Shown: positions 16,012 to 25,082, counted from the stretch's first letter. The stretch is 64,000 nt of DNA from JAJDOD01 sp039024895 (GCA_039024895.1 JBCCPJ010000008.1:62001-126000), one strand, 5' to 3'. Numbers and translations are program-made. Notes: generated by a model not told the origin, from the letters alone.

Positions 16012-17777
16012 CCCGCACGCCGCTGCGTCCCCTGGCCCGTATTCTTGCGGCCCGCCGCGACGGCGAGAACCCGGACGCCATCGAACGCGCCAATCTTGCG
16101 GAGCGTCACGAAGTGGCGCGCGATGCGCAGCGCCAACGCGCCGAAGGGCGGTTGCTGGTGCTCGGCGTTGCGTTCCTTTGTGCATTCTCCATGGTAGGGC
16201 TTCGCATGGGCGCGCTCGCCGCGTCCGATCCGGTGGAGCCGCAATCCGCGGCATCCGGTGCGCAGATTGTCGCTGCCCGCGCCGATATCACCGATCGAAA
16301 CGGGCGTATCCTCGCGACCAACCTGACAACCCACGCGCTTTACGCGACGCCGCCGCAAATGATCGACCCGGCCAAAGCGGCCCGGGAATTGGCACAGATT
16401 TTCCCAGATCTCGACGCGGCGGACCTCCTCGAGCGCTTTACCGGCAAGCGGAAGTTTCTCTGGATCAAGCGCCGCATCAGCCCCGAGCAGCAACAGGCGG
16501 TGTTCGACATCGGTGAGCCCGGTCTCCTATTCGGCCCGCGCGACATGCGCCTCTATCCAAATGGCCCGATTGCCGCCCATGTGTTGGGCGGCGCGAGCTA
16601 TGGGCGCGAAGGCGTGTCGTCGGCGGAATTGATTGGCGTTGCCGGGATCGAGCGTGCCCTCGACACCGAACTCCGCGATCCCGGTCGCGGGGATGTCCCG
16701 CTCACGCTGTCGCTTGACTTGACCGTGCAGACCGCCGTCGAACGCGTGCTGGACGGGGGCATGCGGCTGATGAACGCGCGCGGCGCCGCCGCAGTCCTGA
16801 TGGATGCGCAGACCGGAGAGTTGATTTCGCTCGCGAGCCTGCCGGATTTTGACCCCAATGATCGCCCGCACCCCCTTTTGGAAGGCGACCAGGCGGAAAG
16901 CCCGCTCTTTAACCGCGCAGTGCAAGGGCTGTATGAATTGGGCTCGACCTTCAAGATTTTTGCCGTCGCCCAAGCGATTGAGGAGCGTCTCGTCAGCCGC
17001 TCAACCTGGATCGACACCACAGGCCCGCTCAAATGGGGCACGCACCGCATTCGTGATATTCGCGACAAAGGCCCCGCACTGACGGTGGAAGACGTGATCG
17101 TCGAAAGCTCAAACATCGGGACGGCGCGGATTGCGATGATGATCGGTGCGGAGCGCCAACAGGAATTCCTCGGCAACCTTGGCTTGTTTGAAGCCTCACC
17201 CATCGAGTTGATCGAAGCCACCGGCTCCCGCCCGCTGACACCGAAGCGGTGGTCGGAAATTCACACAATGACAGTGGCTTACGGCCACGGCCTCTCGGCA
17301 TCGCCCTTGCACCTCGCCACCGCCTACGCGACGCTGCTGAACGGGGGCGTCCGGGTCAATCCAACGCTTCTGAAGCAGGAAACCGCAAAGCTCGGCCCCC
17401 GCGTCCTATCGGCCAATACCTCCAAACAGGCGCGCGATATGTTGCGCCAGGTTGTTCTGCGCGGCACCGCGTCGCTCGGCGAGGTGGCAGGCTACCACGT
17501 TGCGGGAAAGACCGGCACAGCGGACAAAACCAAGGCCGCGGGGGGGTATTACGATGACAAGGTGATCGCGACCTTCGCGGCGGTTTTCCCGGCCAATGAC
17601 CCGAAATACGTCCTTGTGATCGCCTTGGATGAACCGGTCGACACGACCGGCAAGGAACCGCGCCGCACCGCTGGCTGGACCGCCGTGCCCGTCGCGGCGG
17701 AGGTAATCCGCCGGGTCGCGCCGCTTCTGGGACTGGCGCCCGATACCGCTGCCCGTGTAACACTGACCCGGAACTGA
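16008..17777 (+). CDS. ftsI: Septal peptidoglycan transpeptidase FtsI (PBP3)
   Basis: Class B penicillin-binding protein that cross-links septal peptidoglycan with FtsW. It has 589 residues: a membrane helix (about 45-66), a pedestal domain and the transpeptidase domain. Active-site motifs are Ser313-x-x-Lys316 (STFK), Ser367-Ser368-Asn369 and Lys501-Thr-Gly-Thr504. The long arginine-rich cytoplasmic N-terminus of about 45 residues is typical in alphaproteobacteria. The ATG overlaps the ftsL stop. Confidence 0.96.
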   Translation: MTRTPLRPLARILAARRDGENPDAIERANLAERHEVARDAQRQRAEGRLLVLGVAFLCAFSMVGLRMGALAASDPVEPQSAASGAQIVAARADITDRNGRILATNLTTHALYATPPQMIDPAKAARELAQIFPDLDAADLLERFTGKRKFLWIKRRISPEQQQAVFDIGEPGLLFGPRDMRLYPNGPIAAHVLGGASYGREGVSSAELIGVAGIERALDTELRDPGRGDVPLTLSLDLTVQTAVERVLDGGMRLMNARGAAAVLMDAQTGELISLASLPDFDPNDRPHPLLEGDQAESPLFNRAVQGLYELGSTFKIFAVAQAIEERLVSRSTWIDTTGPLKWGTHRIRDIRDKGPALTVEDVIVESSNIGTARIAMMIGAERQQEFLGNLGLFEASPIELIEATGSRPLTPKRWSEIHTMTVAYGHGLSASPLHLATAYATLLNGGVRVNPTLLKQETAKLGPRVLSANTSKQARDMLRQVVLRGTASLGEVAGYHVAGKTGTADKTKAAGGYYDDKVIATFAAVFPANDPKYVLVIALDEPVDTTGKEPRRTAGWTAVPVAAEVIRRVAPLLGLAPDTAARVTLTRN

Positions 17778-17795
17778 ATCTCCAAGGAGTGAGCC

Positions 17796-19289
17796 GTGCA
17801 GACCCGGGCCAGGACAAAAACACTCGCCGAACTGGGTCTTACCGTGCCGGGCCATGGTGAGACCCGTATCACCGGGCTCTCGGTCGATAGCCGCGATGTG
17901 AAAGAAGGGCACCTCTTTGCCGCGCTGCCCGGCACCAAGATGCACGGCGCGGAGTTCATCCAATACGCGCTGCGCATGAATGCCGCCGCCGTTCTCACGG
18001 ACCGCGCCGGTGTGGAAATCGCAGCGGACGTGTTGACGGGCGACTTGCCCATTGTGATCGCCGAAGACCCCCGCGAAACGCTGGCCTTCACATCTGCGCT
18101 TTGGTTCGAGGCGCAACCCGAAGTACAGGTCGCCGTCACCGGCACCAACGGCAAGACATCTGTTGCGAGCTTTACGCGTCAACTTTGGACCGAAATGGGT
18201 GCGCAGGCGATTTCGGTGGGGACCACGGGCGTCGAGGGGGCATATACCGCGCCACTTCATCACACGACGCCCGAACCGATCACATTGCACAAAGTGTTGG
18301 CACGCGCCGCCGATGCGGGCGTGACCCACGCGGCAATGGAAGCGTCGTCCCACGGACTGGCGCAAAAACGCGTTGACGCCGTTCGACTGCGTGCCGCGGG
18401 CTTCACCAATCTCAGTCAGGATCACCTTGATTATCATACTGATTTCGAAGAGTATTTTGAAGCAAAAGCGGGTCTTCTTGCACGTGTGCTTCCCGAAGAT
18501 GGTACAGCCGTCATCAACCTCGACGACCCCTATGGTTCGCGCATGGCTGAGATTGCGGAGCAGCGGGGCCAGGACCTGCTGACCATTGGGCGGACATCGG
18601 ACGCCATGCTGCAAATACTCGGCCAGCGCTACGATGCAACCGGTCAGGAAGTGCGCTTCGAATGGGCCGGAAGAATCCAACAAATCCGGATGGGGCTGAT
18701 CGGCGGTTTTCAGGCTGAAAATGCCCTCGTTGCCGCCGGCCTCTGCATCGGGACGGGCGCGGACCCGCAGGAAGTGTTCGACACACTGCCCATGCTGGAA
18801 ACTGTCCGGGGGCGTATGCAATTTGCCGCGCGCCGCGAAAATCAAGCGGCTGTCTTTGTGGACTACGCCCATACCCCCGACGCCTTGGCGACAGCGCTCA
18901 AGGCGATCCGCCCCCACGTGCTTGGTCGCCTGATTGTCGTCTTTGGCGCGGGGGGTGATCGGGATAAGGGCAAGCGCCCCCTCATGGGACGCGCGGCGAT
19001 GGACCATGCCGATGTGATCTTCGTCACCGATGACAATCCGCGCAGCGAAGATCCCGACTTGATCCGTCGTGAAGTGATTGGGGGCATTCTGTCGGGCGAG
19101 TATACCGAAGTCGGGGATCGCGCCGAGGCGATCCTGCGCGCCGTCGATGCCCTTGGTCCCGGCGACACCTTGCTGATTGCGGGCAAAGGCCATGAAACCG
19201 GGCAAGAAATCGGCGACGCCATTCTGCCCTTTGATGATGTGGAACAGGCCAGCATCGCGGTTGCCGCTTTGGACGGGAAAGGCCTGTGA
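17796..19289 (+). CDS. murE: UDP-N-acetylmuramoyl-L-alanyl-D-glutamate--2,6-diaminopimelate ligase (MurE)
   Basis: Adds meso-diaminopimelate to the peptidoglycan stem peptide. It has 497 residues with three Mur-ligase domains: ATP loop VTGTNGKTS near residue 112, YAHTPDAL in the central domain, and DDNPRSEDP near residue 409. The DNPR motif marks specificity for meso-DAP over lysine. The start is a GTG at 17796 with AAGGAG upstream. It overlaps murF by four bases (GTGA). Confidence 0.96.
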   Translation: MQTRARTKTLAELGLTVPGHGETRITGLSVDSRDVKEGHLFAALPGTKMHGAEFIQYALRMNAAAVLTDRAGVEIAADVLTGDLPIVIAEDPRETLAFTSALWFEAQPEVQVAVTGTNGKTSVASFTRQLWTEMGAQAISVGTTGVEGAYTAPLHHTTPEPITLHKVLARAADAGVTHAAMEASSHGLAQKRVDAVRLRAAGFTNLSQDHLDYHTDFEEYFEAKAGLLARVLPEDGTAVINLDDPYGSRMAEIAEQRGQDLLTIGRTSDAMLQILGQRYDATGQEVRFEWAGRIQQIRMGLIGGFQAENALVAAGLCIGTGADPQEVFDTLPMLETVRGRMQFAARRENQAAVFVDYAHTPDALATALKAIRPHVLGRLIVVFGAGGDRDKGKRPLMGRAAMDHADVIFVTDDNPRSEDPDLIRREVIGGILSGEYTEVGDRAEAILRAVDALGPGDTLLIAGKGHETGQEIGDAILPFDDVEQASIAVAALDGKGL

Positions 19290-20725
19290 CAGCGCTCTGG
19301 ACGTCAGAGGATGCGTTGGCCGCAACCGATGGGCGAGGTCAAGGCGGCCCGTGGCGTGCGCATGGTGTTTCCATCGACACGCGCACCTTAGAGCCGGGCG
19401 ATCTGTTTGTCGCCTTGAAGGATGTGCGTGACGGCCATGATTTCGTGGCAGACGCGCTGGAAAAGGGGGCCGCCGCGGCGCTCGTCTGCCGCGTGCCGCA
19501 GGGTGTCGCACCGGACGCGCCCTTGCTGATTGTCGAGGATGTGCTGAAAGGTCTCGAAGCGATGGGCCGCGCGGCGCGGGCACGAAGTGCGGCGAAGGTC
19601 ATCGGCGTCACCGGCAGTGCGGGCAAGACTTCCACCAAGGATATGCTGCTGCAAGTCTTCGGTCATCAAGGCCGGACCCATGCGGCGGAGGCGAGTTACA
19701 ACAACCATTGGGGCGTGCCGCTGACGCTCGCGCGCATGCCCGCCGACACGGAATATGCCGTGATAGAAATCGGCATGAACCACCCCGGCGAAATCGCGCC
19801 ACTCGCCCGGCTGGCCCGCTTGCACGTGGCGGTCATCACGACCGTCGCCCCGGCACATCTCGAAGCCTTCGAGAACGTGGAAGGCATCGCCATGGAGAAA
19901 GCCTCGATATTCGAGGGGCTTGAGCCCGAAGGGGTGGCGCTCTTCAACGCTGATATCGATACAGCCCCCCTCCTGAATGTCGTCGCCAAGCAATACGCCG
20001 CGCGCCGCATTGGCTTCGGGAGCAACGGCGATGCCGCGCTCCGGGCGCTCAACATCACGCTCACCGAAAGTTCCAGTATTGTTGAAGGGCGCGGAATTGG
20101 CGGACCGTTTTTGTTCAAAGTGGGCGCGCCGGGGCGTCACTTCGCCATGAACGCGCTCGCCGCTTACGGGGCCGCGCAGCTTGCAGGGGCGGACGCCGAT
20201 GTGGTCGCCTGTGATCTCGCGCAGTGGCACGCACCTGCTGGGCGCGGTCAGCGCGAAACCATCGTGCTCGACGCCGTTGAGGGCCAATCCATCGAACTGA
20301 TCGACGATGCGTTCAATGCAAATCCGGCCTCCGTGACGGCAGCCTTCGACGTGCTTTCCGCCATCGCGCCGAAGCAAGACAAAGGGCGCATCGCCACCGG
20401 ACGCCGCATCGCCATTCTGGGCGACATGCTGGAGCTCGGGCCGGATGAATTCGCCATGCACCGCGCGCTTGGCGACCACCCAGCCATGGCGGAAATCAAG
20501 CGCGTCGATTGCGTCGGTCCGCGTATGAAAGCGCTCCACGACACCTTGCCGGTCGACAAACGCGGCCGCTGGGTAGAGAAGGCGGAAGACCTCGCAGCGG
20601 TGGCGCATAAGCTGATCGACGCGGGTGACGTCGTGCTGGTCAAAGGATCAAAAGGGTCGCGCGTCAGCCTGGTGGTGGATGCAATCAGACGGTTGCACCG
20701 GGCGGGGAACGAAGGAACGGAATGA
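19286..20725 (+). CDS. murF: UDP-N-acetylmuramoyl-tripeptide--D-alanyl-D-alanine ligase (MurF)
   Basis: Completes the cytoplasmic pentapeptide precursor by adding D-Ala-D-Ala. It has 479 residues with ATP loop VTGSAGKTSTKDM, YNNHWGVPLTLARMP, EIGMNHPGEI and DDAFNANPASV. The GTG start at 19286 overlaps the murE stop. mraY begins one base after the stop codon. The reverse strand holds open frames of over 400 codons, which I regard as GC-skew shadows. Confidence 0.96.
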   Translation: MTALWTSEDALAATDGRGQGGPWRAHGVSIDTRTLEPGDLFVALKDVRDGHDFVADALEKGAAAALVCRVPQGVAPDAPLLIVEDVLKGLEAMGRAARARSAAKVIGVTGSAGKTSTKDMLLQVFGHQGRTHAAEASYNNHWGVPLTLARMPADTEYAVIEIGMNHPGEIAPLARLARLHVAVITTVAPAHLEAFENVEGIAMEKASIFEGLEPEGVALFNADIDTAPLLNVVAKQYAARRIGFGSNGDAALRALNITLTESSSIVEGRGIGGPFLFKVGAPGRHFAMNALAAYGAAQLAGADADVVACDLAQWHAPAGRGQRETIVLDAVEGQSIELIDDAFNANPASVTAAFDVLSAIAPKQDKGRIATGRRIAILGDMLELGPDEFAMHRALGDHPAMAEIKRVDCVGPRMKALHDTLPVDKRGRWVEKAEDLAAVAHKLIDAGDVVLVKGSKGSRVSLVVDAIRRLHRAGNEGTE

Positions 20726-20726
20726 T

Positions 20727-21815
20727 ATGCTCTACTGGTTGACGGCCTTTTCTGATGGCGGCGATATATTCAACCTTTTCAGATATATAACCTTTCGCGC
20801 AGGCGGAGCGTTTTTCACGGCTCTGATCTTCGGTTTCATCTTTGGTCGCCCCCTGATCAACCTCCTGCGCGCCAAGCAAAAACACGGCCAACCCATTCGC
20901 GAGGACGGCCCTGAAAGCCACATCCTGACCAAAGCCGGGACCCCGACAATGGGCGGTCTCCTGATCTTGTCGGCGCTCATGGTGGCCACGCTGCTCTGGG
21001 CGCGCTGGGATAACGGGTATGTCTGGATCATCCTCTTCGTGACCGCCGCGTTCGGCCTGATCGGGTTTGCCGACGACTATTCCAAGGTCACCAAGAACGA
21101 CAACTACTCCGGCCTCTCCGCGCGTCTCCGCCTTGCCATCGGCTTTGTGGTGGCGGGCGTCGCAGGGTTCCTCGCTTCGCTCCTGCACCCTGTGGAACTC
21201 TCCAACCAACTCGCCGTGCCCGTGTTCAAGGATGTGCTCTTCAATATGAGCATCGTTTTCATCCCCTTCGCGATGATCGTGATCGTCGGCGCCGCCAATG
21301 CCGTGAACCTGACCGACGGGCTCGACGGGCTCGCCATCATGCCCGTGATGATCGCGGCCGGCACGCTCGGCGTCATCGCCTATGTGGTGGGCCGCGTCGA
21401 CTGGTCCGGCGACCTTGGCATCCACTACGTCCCCGGCACGGGGGAGATCCTCGTCTTTGTCGCGGCCCTCATCGGTGGCGGCCTCGGCTTCCTCTGGTAC
21501 AACGCGCCCCCCGCGGCGGTCTTCATGGGCGACACCGGGTCCCTCGCTTTGGGCGGCGCGCTCGGCGCCATTGCTGTCGCCACCAAGCACGAGATCGTCC
21601 TCGCCATCGTCGGCGGCCTCTTCGTGGTCGAGGCGCTCTCCGTCATCATCCAGGTCGGTTACTTCAAACTCACCGGCAACCGCGTGTTCCTGATGGCCCC
21701 GATCCACCACCATTTCGAGAAACGCGGCTGGGCAGAGAGCCAGATCGTCATCCGCTTCTGGATCATCGCCCTGATCCTCGCGCTCGTGGGGCTGGCGACG
21801 CTTAAGGTGCGGTAG
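20727..21815 (+). CDS. mraY: Phospho-N-acetylmuramoyl-pentapeptide transferase (MraY)
   Basis: Integral membrane enzyme that transfers phospho-MurNAc-pentapeptide to undecaprenyl phosphate, giving lipid I. It has 362 residues and about ten helices. Signature loops are GFADDYSKVTKNDNYSGLS, NLTDGLDGLAIMPV and FMGDTGSLALGG, and the catalytic HHHFEKRGW loop near the C-terminus. The ATG at 20727 has GAAGGAA upstream. In related genomes murD usually follows at once. Here a paired-hairpin element and four other genes come first. Confidence 0.96.
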   Translation: MLYWLTAFSDGGDIFNLFRYITFRAGGAFFTALIFGFIFGRPLINLLRAKQKHGQPIREDGPESHILTKAGTPTMGGLLILSALMVATLLWARWDNGYVWIILFVTAAFGLIGFADDYSKVTKNDNYSGLSARLRLAIGFVVAGVAGFLASLLHPVELSNQLAVPVFKDVLFNMSIVFIPFAMIVIVGAANAVNLTDGLDGLAIMPVMIAAGTLGVIAYVVGRVDWSGDLGIHYVPGTGEILVFVAALIGGGLGFLWYNAPPAAVFMGDTGSLALGGALGAIAVATKHEIVLAIVGGLFVVEALSVIIQVGYFKLTGNRVFLMAPIHHHFEKRGWAESQIVIRFWIIALILALVGLATLKVR

Positions 21816-21829
21816 TTCAAGGGAGCTGA

Positions 21830-21910
21830 GGTCAGCGCCCGACCCTGGGTGGGCGTGAAGCGCCCTCCCATGGGGAGGGTCGGGCGCTGACCGGTGGTGC
21901 CCACCGGTCA
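21830..21910. repeat. Two overlapping perfect inverted repeats after mraY
   Basis: The first is a 17-base perfect stem (21830-21846 with 21876-21892, GGTCAGCGCCCGACCCT) whose 29-base loop can itself fold. The second is a ten-base perfect stem (TGACCGGTGG, 21888-21897, with 21901-21910) around a three-base loop. Five bases (21888-21892) belong to both stems, so the RNA can form only one at a time. There is no T-run. It may be a terminator, a REP-like palindrome or an insertion scar. Confidence 0.7.
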
Positions 21911-21955
21911 ATCCCTTGTCTCATTGCGCAACTGTTGGTTTAGTGCGGGCAATAG

Positions 21956-23404
21956 GTGGGTTTTGATTTGATCGATTGGCTTTCAATAAACAATAATTGG
22001 CTCAGCGCTTTGGCTGCCCTTGTGGCAATTGTTGTTGCCGTGATTAGCCTGATCCGTTGGATCACCAAACGCCCTGATCCATTACCACCACCACAGACAA
22101 CCCGCTTCCCCACGAAAGACGACGACCACAAAGAAACCGTCCGCTCCAAGAACGAGACCATCGCCGCCAAGGACGACCTGATCGCGGTCTTGCAAGCGCA
22201 AATCCTTGACCGCGAGGAACAAATCAAAAGCATCCGCGCGGAAGACGCGGCGAGCCACGCCGCACAGATCAAAGGTCTCGAAGCGGAAATCGCCGAACTC
22301 CGCGCCCGTCTAGAAGATCCTGACCGCGCCCGCGCCGAGTTCGAAGACGCCCGCAAGGAAGCCACCGAAGCCCTTGAACGCGAAGCCAATACACTCGGCG
22401 CCGACCGCGTGAAAGCTGCGGAGGAGGCAATGGAACAAGGCGATTTCGAGGCTGCCAAAGCGCTCTTCCAGGAAATCAAGAACGAAGAAGAACTCGCCGA
22501 ACAACGCTCCGCCCGCGCGTCCTACGCCTTGGGCGAAATCGCTGAAGCCGAAGTCCGTTGGGCCGACGCTGCTGATCATTTCGCCCGCGCAGCTGAACTC
22601 GACAGCGACATCGAATATCTTTTCAAAGCCCGTCAATATGCCTTGCGCGCCGGTCGCTTGCAGCATGCTTTGGTTTTGGGCGAGAAACTCATCACATCGA
22701 CAGATGGGCAAGGGGGAAAAAAGCGCAGCCGCGCGCTGAATGCATATGGGCTAACGCTAAAGGCGGCCGGTCGTTATGATCAAGCCGAACCGCTTTACCG
22801 TGAGGCACTAGAGATTAGTCGGGAGACGCTAGGCGAGCGCCATCCGAACTATGGGACGGACCTCAACAATCTCGCATCGCTGTTACAACACACGGGCCGC
22901 GCGAAGGAGGCGGAACCGTTATATCGTGAGTCGCTTGAGATTGCACGGGAGACACTGGGCGATCGGCATCCTTACTACGCGATCCGCCTCAACAACCTCG
23001 CCGGTCTGCTCCGGGCCACCGGCAGGATGGAGGAAGCCGAACCGCTTCATCGTGAGGCTCTTGAGATTGCACGGGAGACACTGGGCGAGCGGCATCCCGA
23101 CTATGCAACCCGCCTAAACAACCTCGCGGAGCTGCTTCGGGCTACGGGCCGGACGCAGGAGGCGGAACCGCTGTATCGTGAGGCGCTTGAGATTGGCCGG
23201 GAGGTGCTTGGCGAACGGCATCCCGACCATGCGACCCGCCTCAACAACCTGGCGCTGTTGTTTCACGCCACTGGCCGGTTCGACGAGGCGGAACCGCTTT
23301 ACCGCGAGGCTCTCGACATCCTCGACGCTGTTCTCGGACCCGAACATCCCAACACCCAAGCTACGCGCAAGAACCTCGACGACCTCCTCGCCAACCGCCC
23401 ATGA
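21956..23404 (+). CDS. Membrane-anchored coiled-coil protein with kinesin-light-chain-type TPR repeats
   Basis: A 482-residue protein of unknown function. It has an N-terminal membrane helix (about 14-36, NWLSALAALVAIVVAVISLI), a long charged coiled coil (about 50-135) and a degenerate TPR stretch. Five 42-residue TPR_10/12-type repeats follow (272-481; EAEPLYREALEIARETLGERH consensus cut here at 20). Such repeats bind partner proteins. The GTG start at 21956 is a weak choice. It overlaps the GNAT gene by four bases (ATGA). It begins the island between mraY and murD. Confidence 0.8.
   Translation: MGFDLIDWLSINNNWLSALAALVAIVVAVISLIRWITKRPDPLPPPQTTRFPTKDDDHKETVRSKNETIAAKDDLIAVLQAQILDREEQIKSIRAEDAASHAAQIKGLEAEIAELRARLEDPDRARAEFEDARKEATEALEREANTLGADRVKAAEEAMEQGDFEAAKALFQEIKNEEELAEQRSARASYALGEIAEAEVRWADAADHFARAAELDSDIEYLFKARQYALRAGRLQHALVLGEKLITSTDGQGGKKRSRALNAYGLTLKAAGRYDQAEPLYREALEISRETLGERHPNYGTDLNNLASLLQHTGRAKEAEPLYRESLEIARETLGDRHPYYAIRLNNLAGLLRATGRMEEAEPLHREALEIARETLGERHPDYATRLNNLAELLRATGRTQEAEPLYREALEIGREVLGERHPDHATRLNNLALLFHATGRFDEAEPLYREALDILDAVLGPEHPNTQATRKNLDDLLANRP
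22769..23398 (+). repeat. Five tandem 126-bp coding repeats (42-residue TPR units)
   Basis: Five consecutive 126-bp units each encode G-R-x4-AEPL-x-RE-x-L-E-I-x5-LG-x3-HP. Units 2 to 4 are most alike at DNA level, while unit 5 is diverged. This points to internal duplication and makes the tract liable to copy-number change. Confidence 0.8.
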
Positions 23405-23835
23405 CCCTCACCACCAGCTACAGCTTCGAAGACCTCGACTTCGACATCATCGTCCCCGCCACCCAGGCCAGCTATTGGGGGCAGGGGCGCACGCGAGACG
23501 GGATCATTCAGAGCTTCCGAAATTCCTATCCCGTCGGTCTCCACGACGGTGCCGTGCTGATCGGCTGGGCGCGCGCCACCTCCGACACGGTGTATCACGC
23601 CTATATCTACGATCTTCAGGTGATCCCTGCCTATCGCGGGCAGGGCCTTGGCACCCGGCTGGCGCAAGACCTCATGGCGCACCCCGAATTGAAAGACGTC
23701 ACCGGTTGGATGCTGTCCACCCGCGCGCATCACGGCCTTTACCGCAAGCTCGGGTTCGGGGAGGCAGAACCCGGCCGCTACATGACCCTGTCCCGCGCCG
23801 CGCCCAAGTCTTACAGCGCTTTGCGTTTTATCTGA
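23401..23835 (+). CDS. GNAT-family N-acetyltransferase
   Basis: A 144-residue acetyl-CoA-dependent acyltransferase of unknown substrate. Motif A is clear: DLQVIPAYRGQGLGTRLAQD (residues about 71-90) with the R-x-x-G-x-G/A pyrophosphate loop. Motif B (HHGLYRKLGFGEAE) follows near residue 115. The ATG overlaps the stop of the TPR gene, so the two are probably translated together. The last 14 bases before and into the stop form one arm of a long inverted repeat. Confidence 0.85.
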   Translation: MTLTTSYSFEDLDFDIIVPATQASYWGQGRTRDGIIQSFRNSYPVGLHDGAVLIGWARATSDTVYHAYIYDLQVIPAYRGQGLGTRLAQDLMAHPELKDVTGWMLSTRAHHGLYRKLGFGEAEPGRYMTLSRAAPKSYSALRFI

Positions 23836-23910
23836 GCCAAACGTATCGGAAGGCGCGTTCGACCGAAGGGAGAGGCAGCGTCTTTCGATTCAGAACAAAC
23901 GCAAAGCGCT
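23815..23910. repeat. 14-bp perfect inverted repeat spanning the GNAT stop codon
   Basis: AGCGCTTTGCGTTT (23815-23828) is repeated in reverse complement at 23897-23910, 68 bp apart. The gene-free stretch 23836-24162 contains this right arm and the tandem repeat at 23984. I see no protein in it. Confidence 0.65.
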
Positions 23911-23983
23911 TTAACGGCTTGGCAACCTTTCTTACCGCTCGCCCCACATCCTGTGTTCGCATGCGACACGGCCCCAACACGCA

Positions 23984-24016
23984 CCGACGTGATACCGACG
24001 TCGTACCGACGCGATA
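23984..24016 (+). repeat. Three tandem 11-bp repeats
   Basis: Consecutive units CCGACGTGATA, CCGACGTCGTA and CCGACGCGATA run head to tail, followed by a partial fourth CCGA. The 11-bp period is one DNA turn, so they could be protein-binding sites for the gene at 24163. No regulator is known. Confidence 0.55.
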
Positions 24017-24162
24017 CCGAACCCGCCTTGCCCCTTGTTTTGCGGGCAAAACCTTGGTTAACCGCGCCCCTCAGCAGACGCAACACCGGCGTGTTGCCAC
24101 CGTACGCACCCCTTCCCAATCGGTTAAAAACCCGGTAGCCAACCCGAAAAAGGAGCAGGCAT

Positions 24163-24561
24163 ATGGGCTTTCTCATCCGCTGGCTCGCTGCCTTCGTTTT
24201 GTTGGCCGCGACCTATAATCCGACCGAGCTGTCCTATGTCCGCTGGGCCGTCGCAAACTGGAACACGCAGACACCGCTCGTCGTTCTGTTCGGTCTTATA
24301 CTATTGGTAGCGTTCATTCTTTTCCTCACAGCCGTGCTGCGCGGCATCGGCACGCTCGGCGTGATTTTGATCGGCGCGGTGCTCGCGGCGCTGATCTGGG
24401 TGCTCTACGATTTCGGCTGGCTCAGCCTCGACAACCCCTCCGCCAATACCTGGATCGCTCTGGTGATGATCTCCGTCGTTCTCGCCATTGGCATGTATTG
24501 GGGCATCCTCTGGCGCCGCATCTCCGGCCAGCTTGAAGTCGACGACGACGGCGAGGGTTGA
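24163..24561 (+). CDS. Small four-helix membrane protein (DUF6524-like)
   Basis: A 132-residue inner-membrane protein with four predicted helices, about residues 1-20, 38-60, 63-84 and 95-118. The N-terminus MGFLIRWLAAFVLLAATYNP and YVRWA motif recall the family DUF6524, which I name from memory and with moderate trust. The C-terminus is acidic (EVDDDGEG). The ATG has AAAGGAG upstream (24148-24156). Its last base is the first base of the next gene's ATG. Confidence 0.75.
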   Translation: MGFLIRWLAAFVLLAATYNPTELSYVRWAVANWNTQTPLVVLFGLILLVAFILFLTAVLRGIGTLGVILIGAVLAALIWVLYDFGWLSLDNPSANTWIALVMISVVLAIGMYWGILWRRISGQLEVDDDGEG

Positions 24562-25082
24562 TGCGAAAAGTGGTTATCACCGGTTGCTCTGGCGGCGGAA
24601 AATCAAGCCTAATCAGCAAGTTGTCCTCTCGGGGCCACGCCGTCGTCAAAGAACCCGGCCGCCGCGTCATCGCAGCTGAACGTGCGGGCGGTGGCACCGG
24701 GTTCCCGTGGGAGGATGCCGAGCGCTTCGCCGATCTCGCGTTCTGGATGGCCGTCGGCGATCATGCCACCGCAACCGCTGACGTGACCTTCTTCGACAGG
24801 TCCGCCCTCGATCAAGCCGCGTGGTACGCCCGCCAGAACAGCAGGCCTCCGGGCGAGGTGCCCGGCTATGATCGCACCGTCTTCCTCGCCCCGCCCTGGC
24901 AAGAGATCTTTGAAAACGACCCCGACAGGCAACATGGCTTCGCGGACGCCGTGGCGGAATATGATGACCTTCTGGCCCGGTTGCCGACCTGGGGCTATAC
25001 CCCTGTAATCCTTCCAAAAACATCGGTTATTGAGCGCGCCGACTTCATCGTGAACGCCGTGACACGGAGCCCTGCCGCATGA
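24561..25082 (+). CDS. Small P-loop ATPase (AAA_28-like)
   Basis: A 173-residue protein with a P-loop GCSGGGKSS at residues 8-16 and a Walker-B-like strand ending FFDRSALD near residue 80. The layout is that of short predicted ATPases or nucleotide kinases whose substrate is unknown. The ATG at 24561 overlaps the previous stop by one base, and the stop overlaps the murD ATG by four bases. It is thus translationally coupled to murD on one side and the membrane protein on the other. Confidence 0.8.
   Translation: MRKVVITGCSGGGKSSLISKLSSRGHAVVKEPGRRVIAAERAGGGTGFPWEDAERFADLAFWMAVGDHATATADVTFFDRSALDQAAWYARQNSRPPGEVPGYDRTVFLAPPWQEIFENDPDRQHGFADAVAEYDDLLARLPTWGYTPVILPKTSVIERADFIVNAVTRSPAA

Noticed and set aside
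17406..19583. Open frame of 725 codons on the minus strand
   Set aside because: It lies antisense to ftsI, murE and murF, which have clear family motifs. Long antisense frames are expected in GC-rich coding DNA, and this one shows no recognisable domain.
19388..21911. Minus-strand open frames of over 400 codons across murF and mraY
   Set aside because: Antisense shadows of confident genes; composition is His/Asp/Glu-rich and low complexity.
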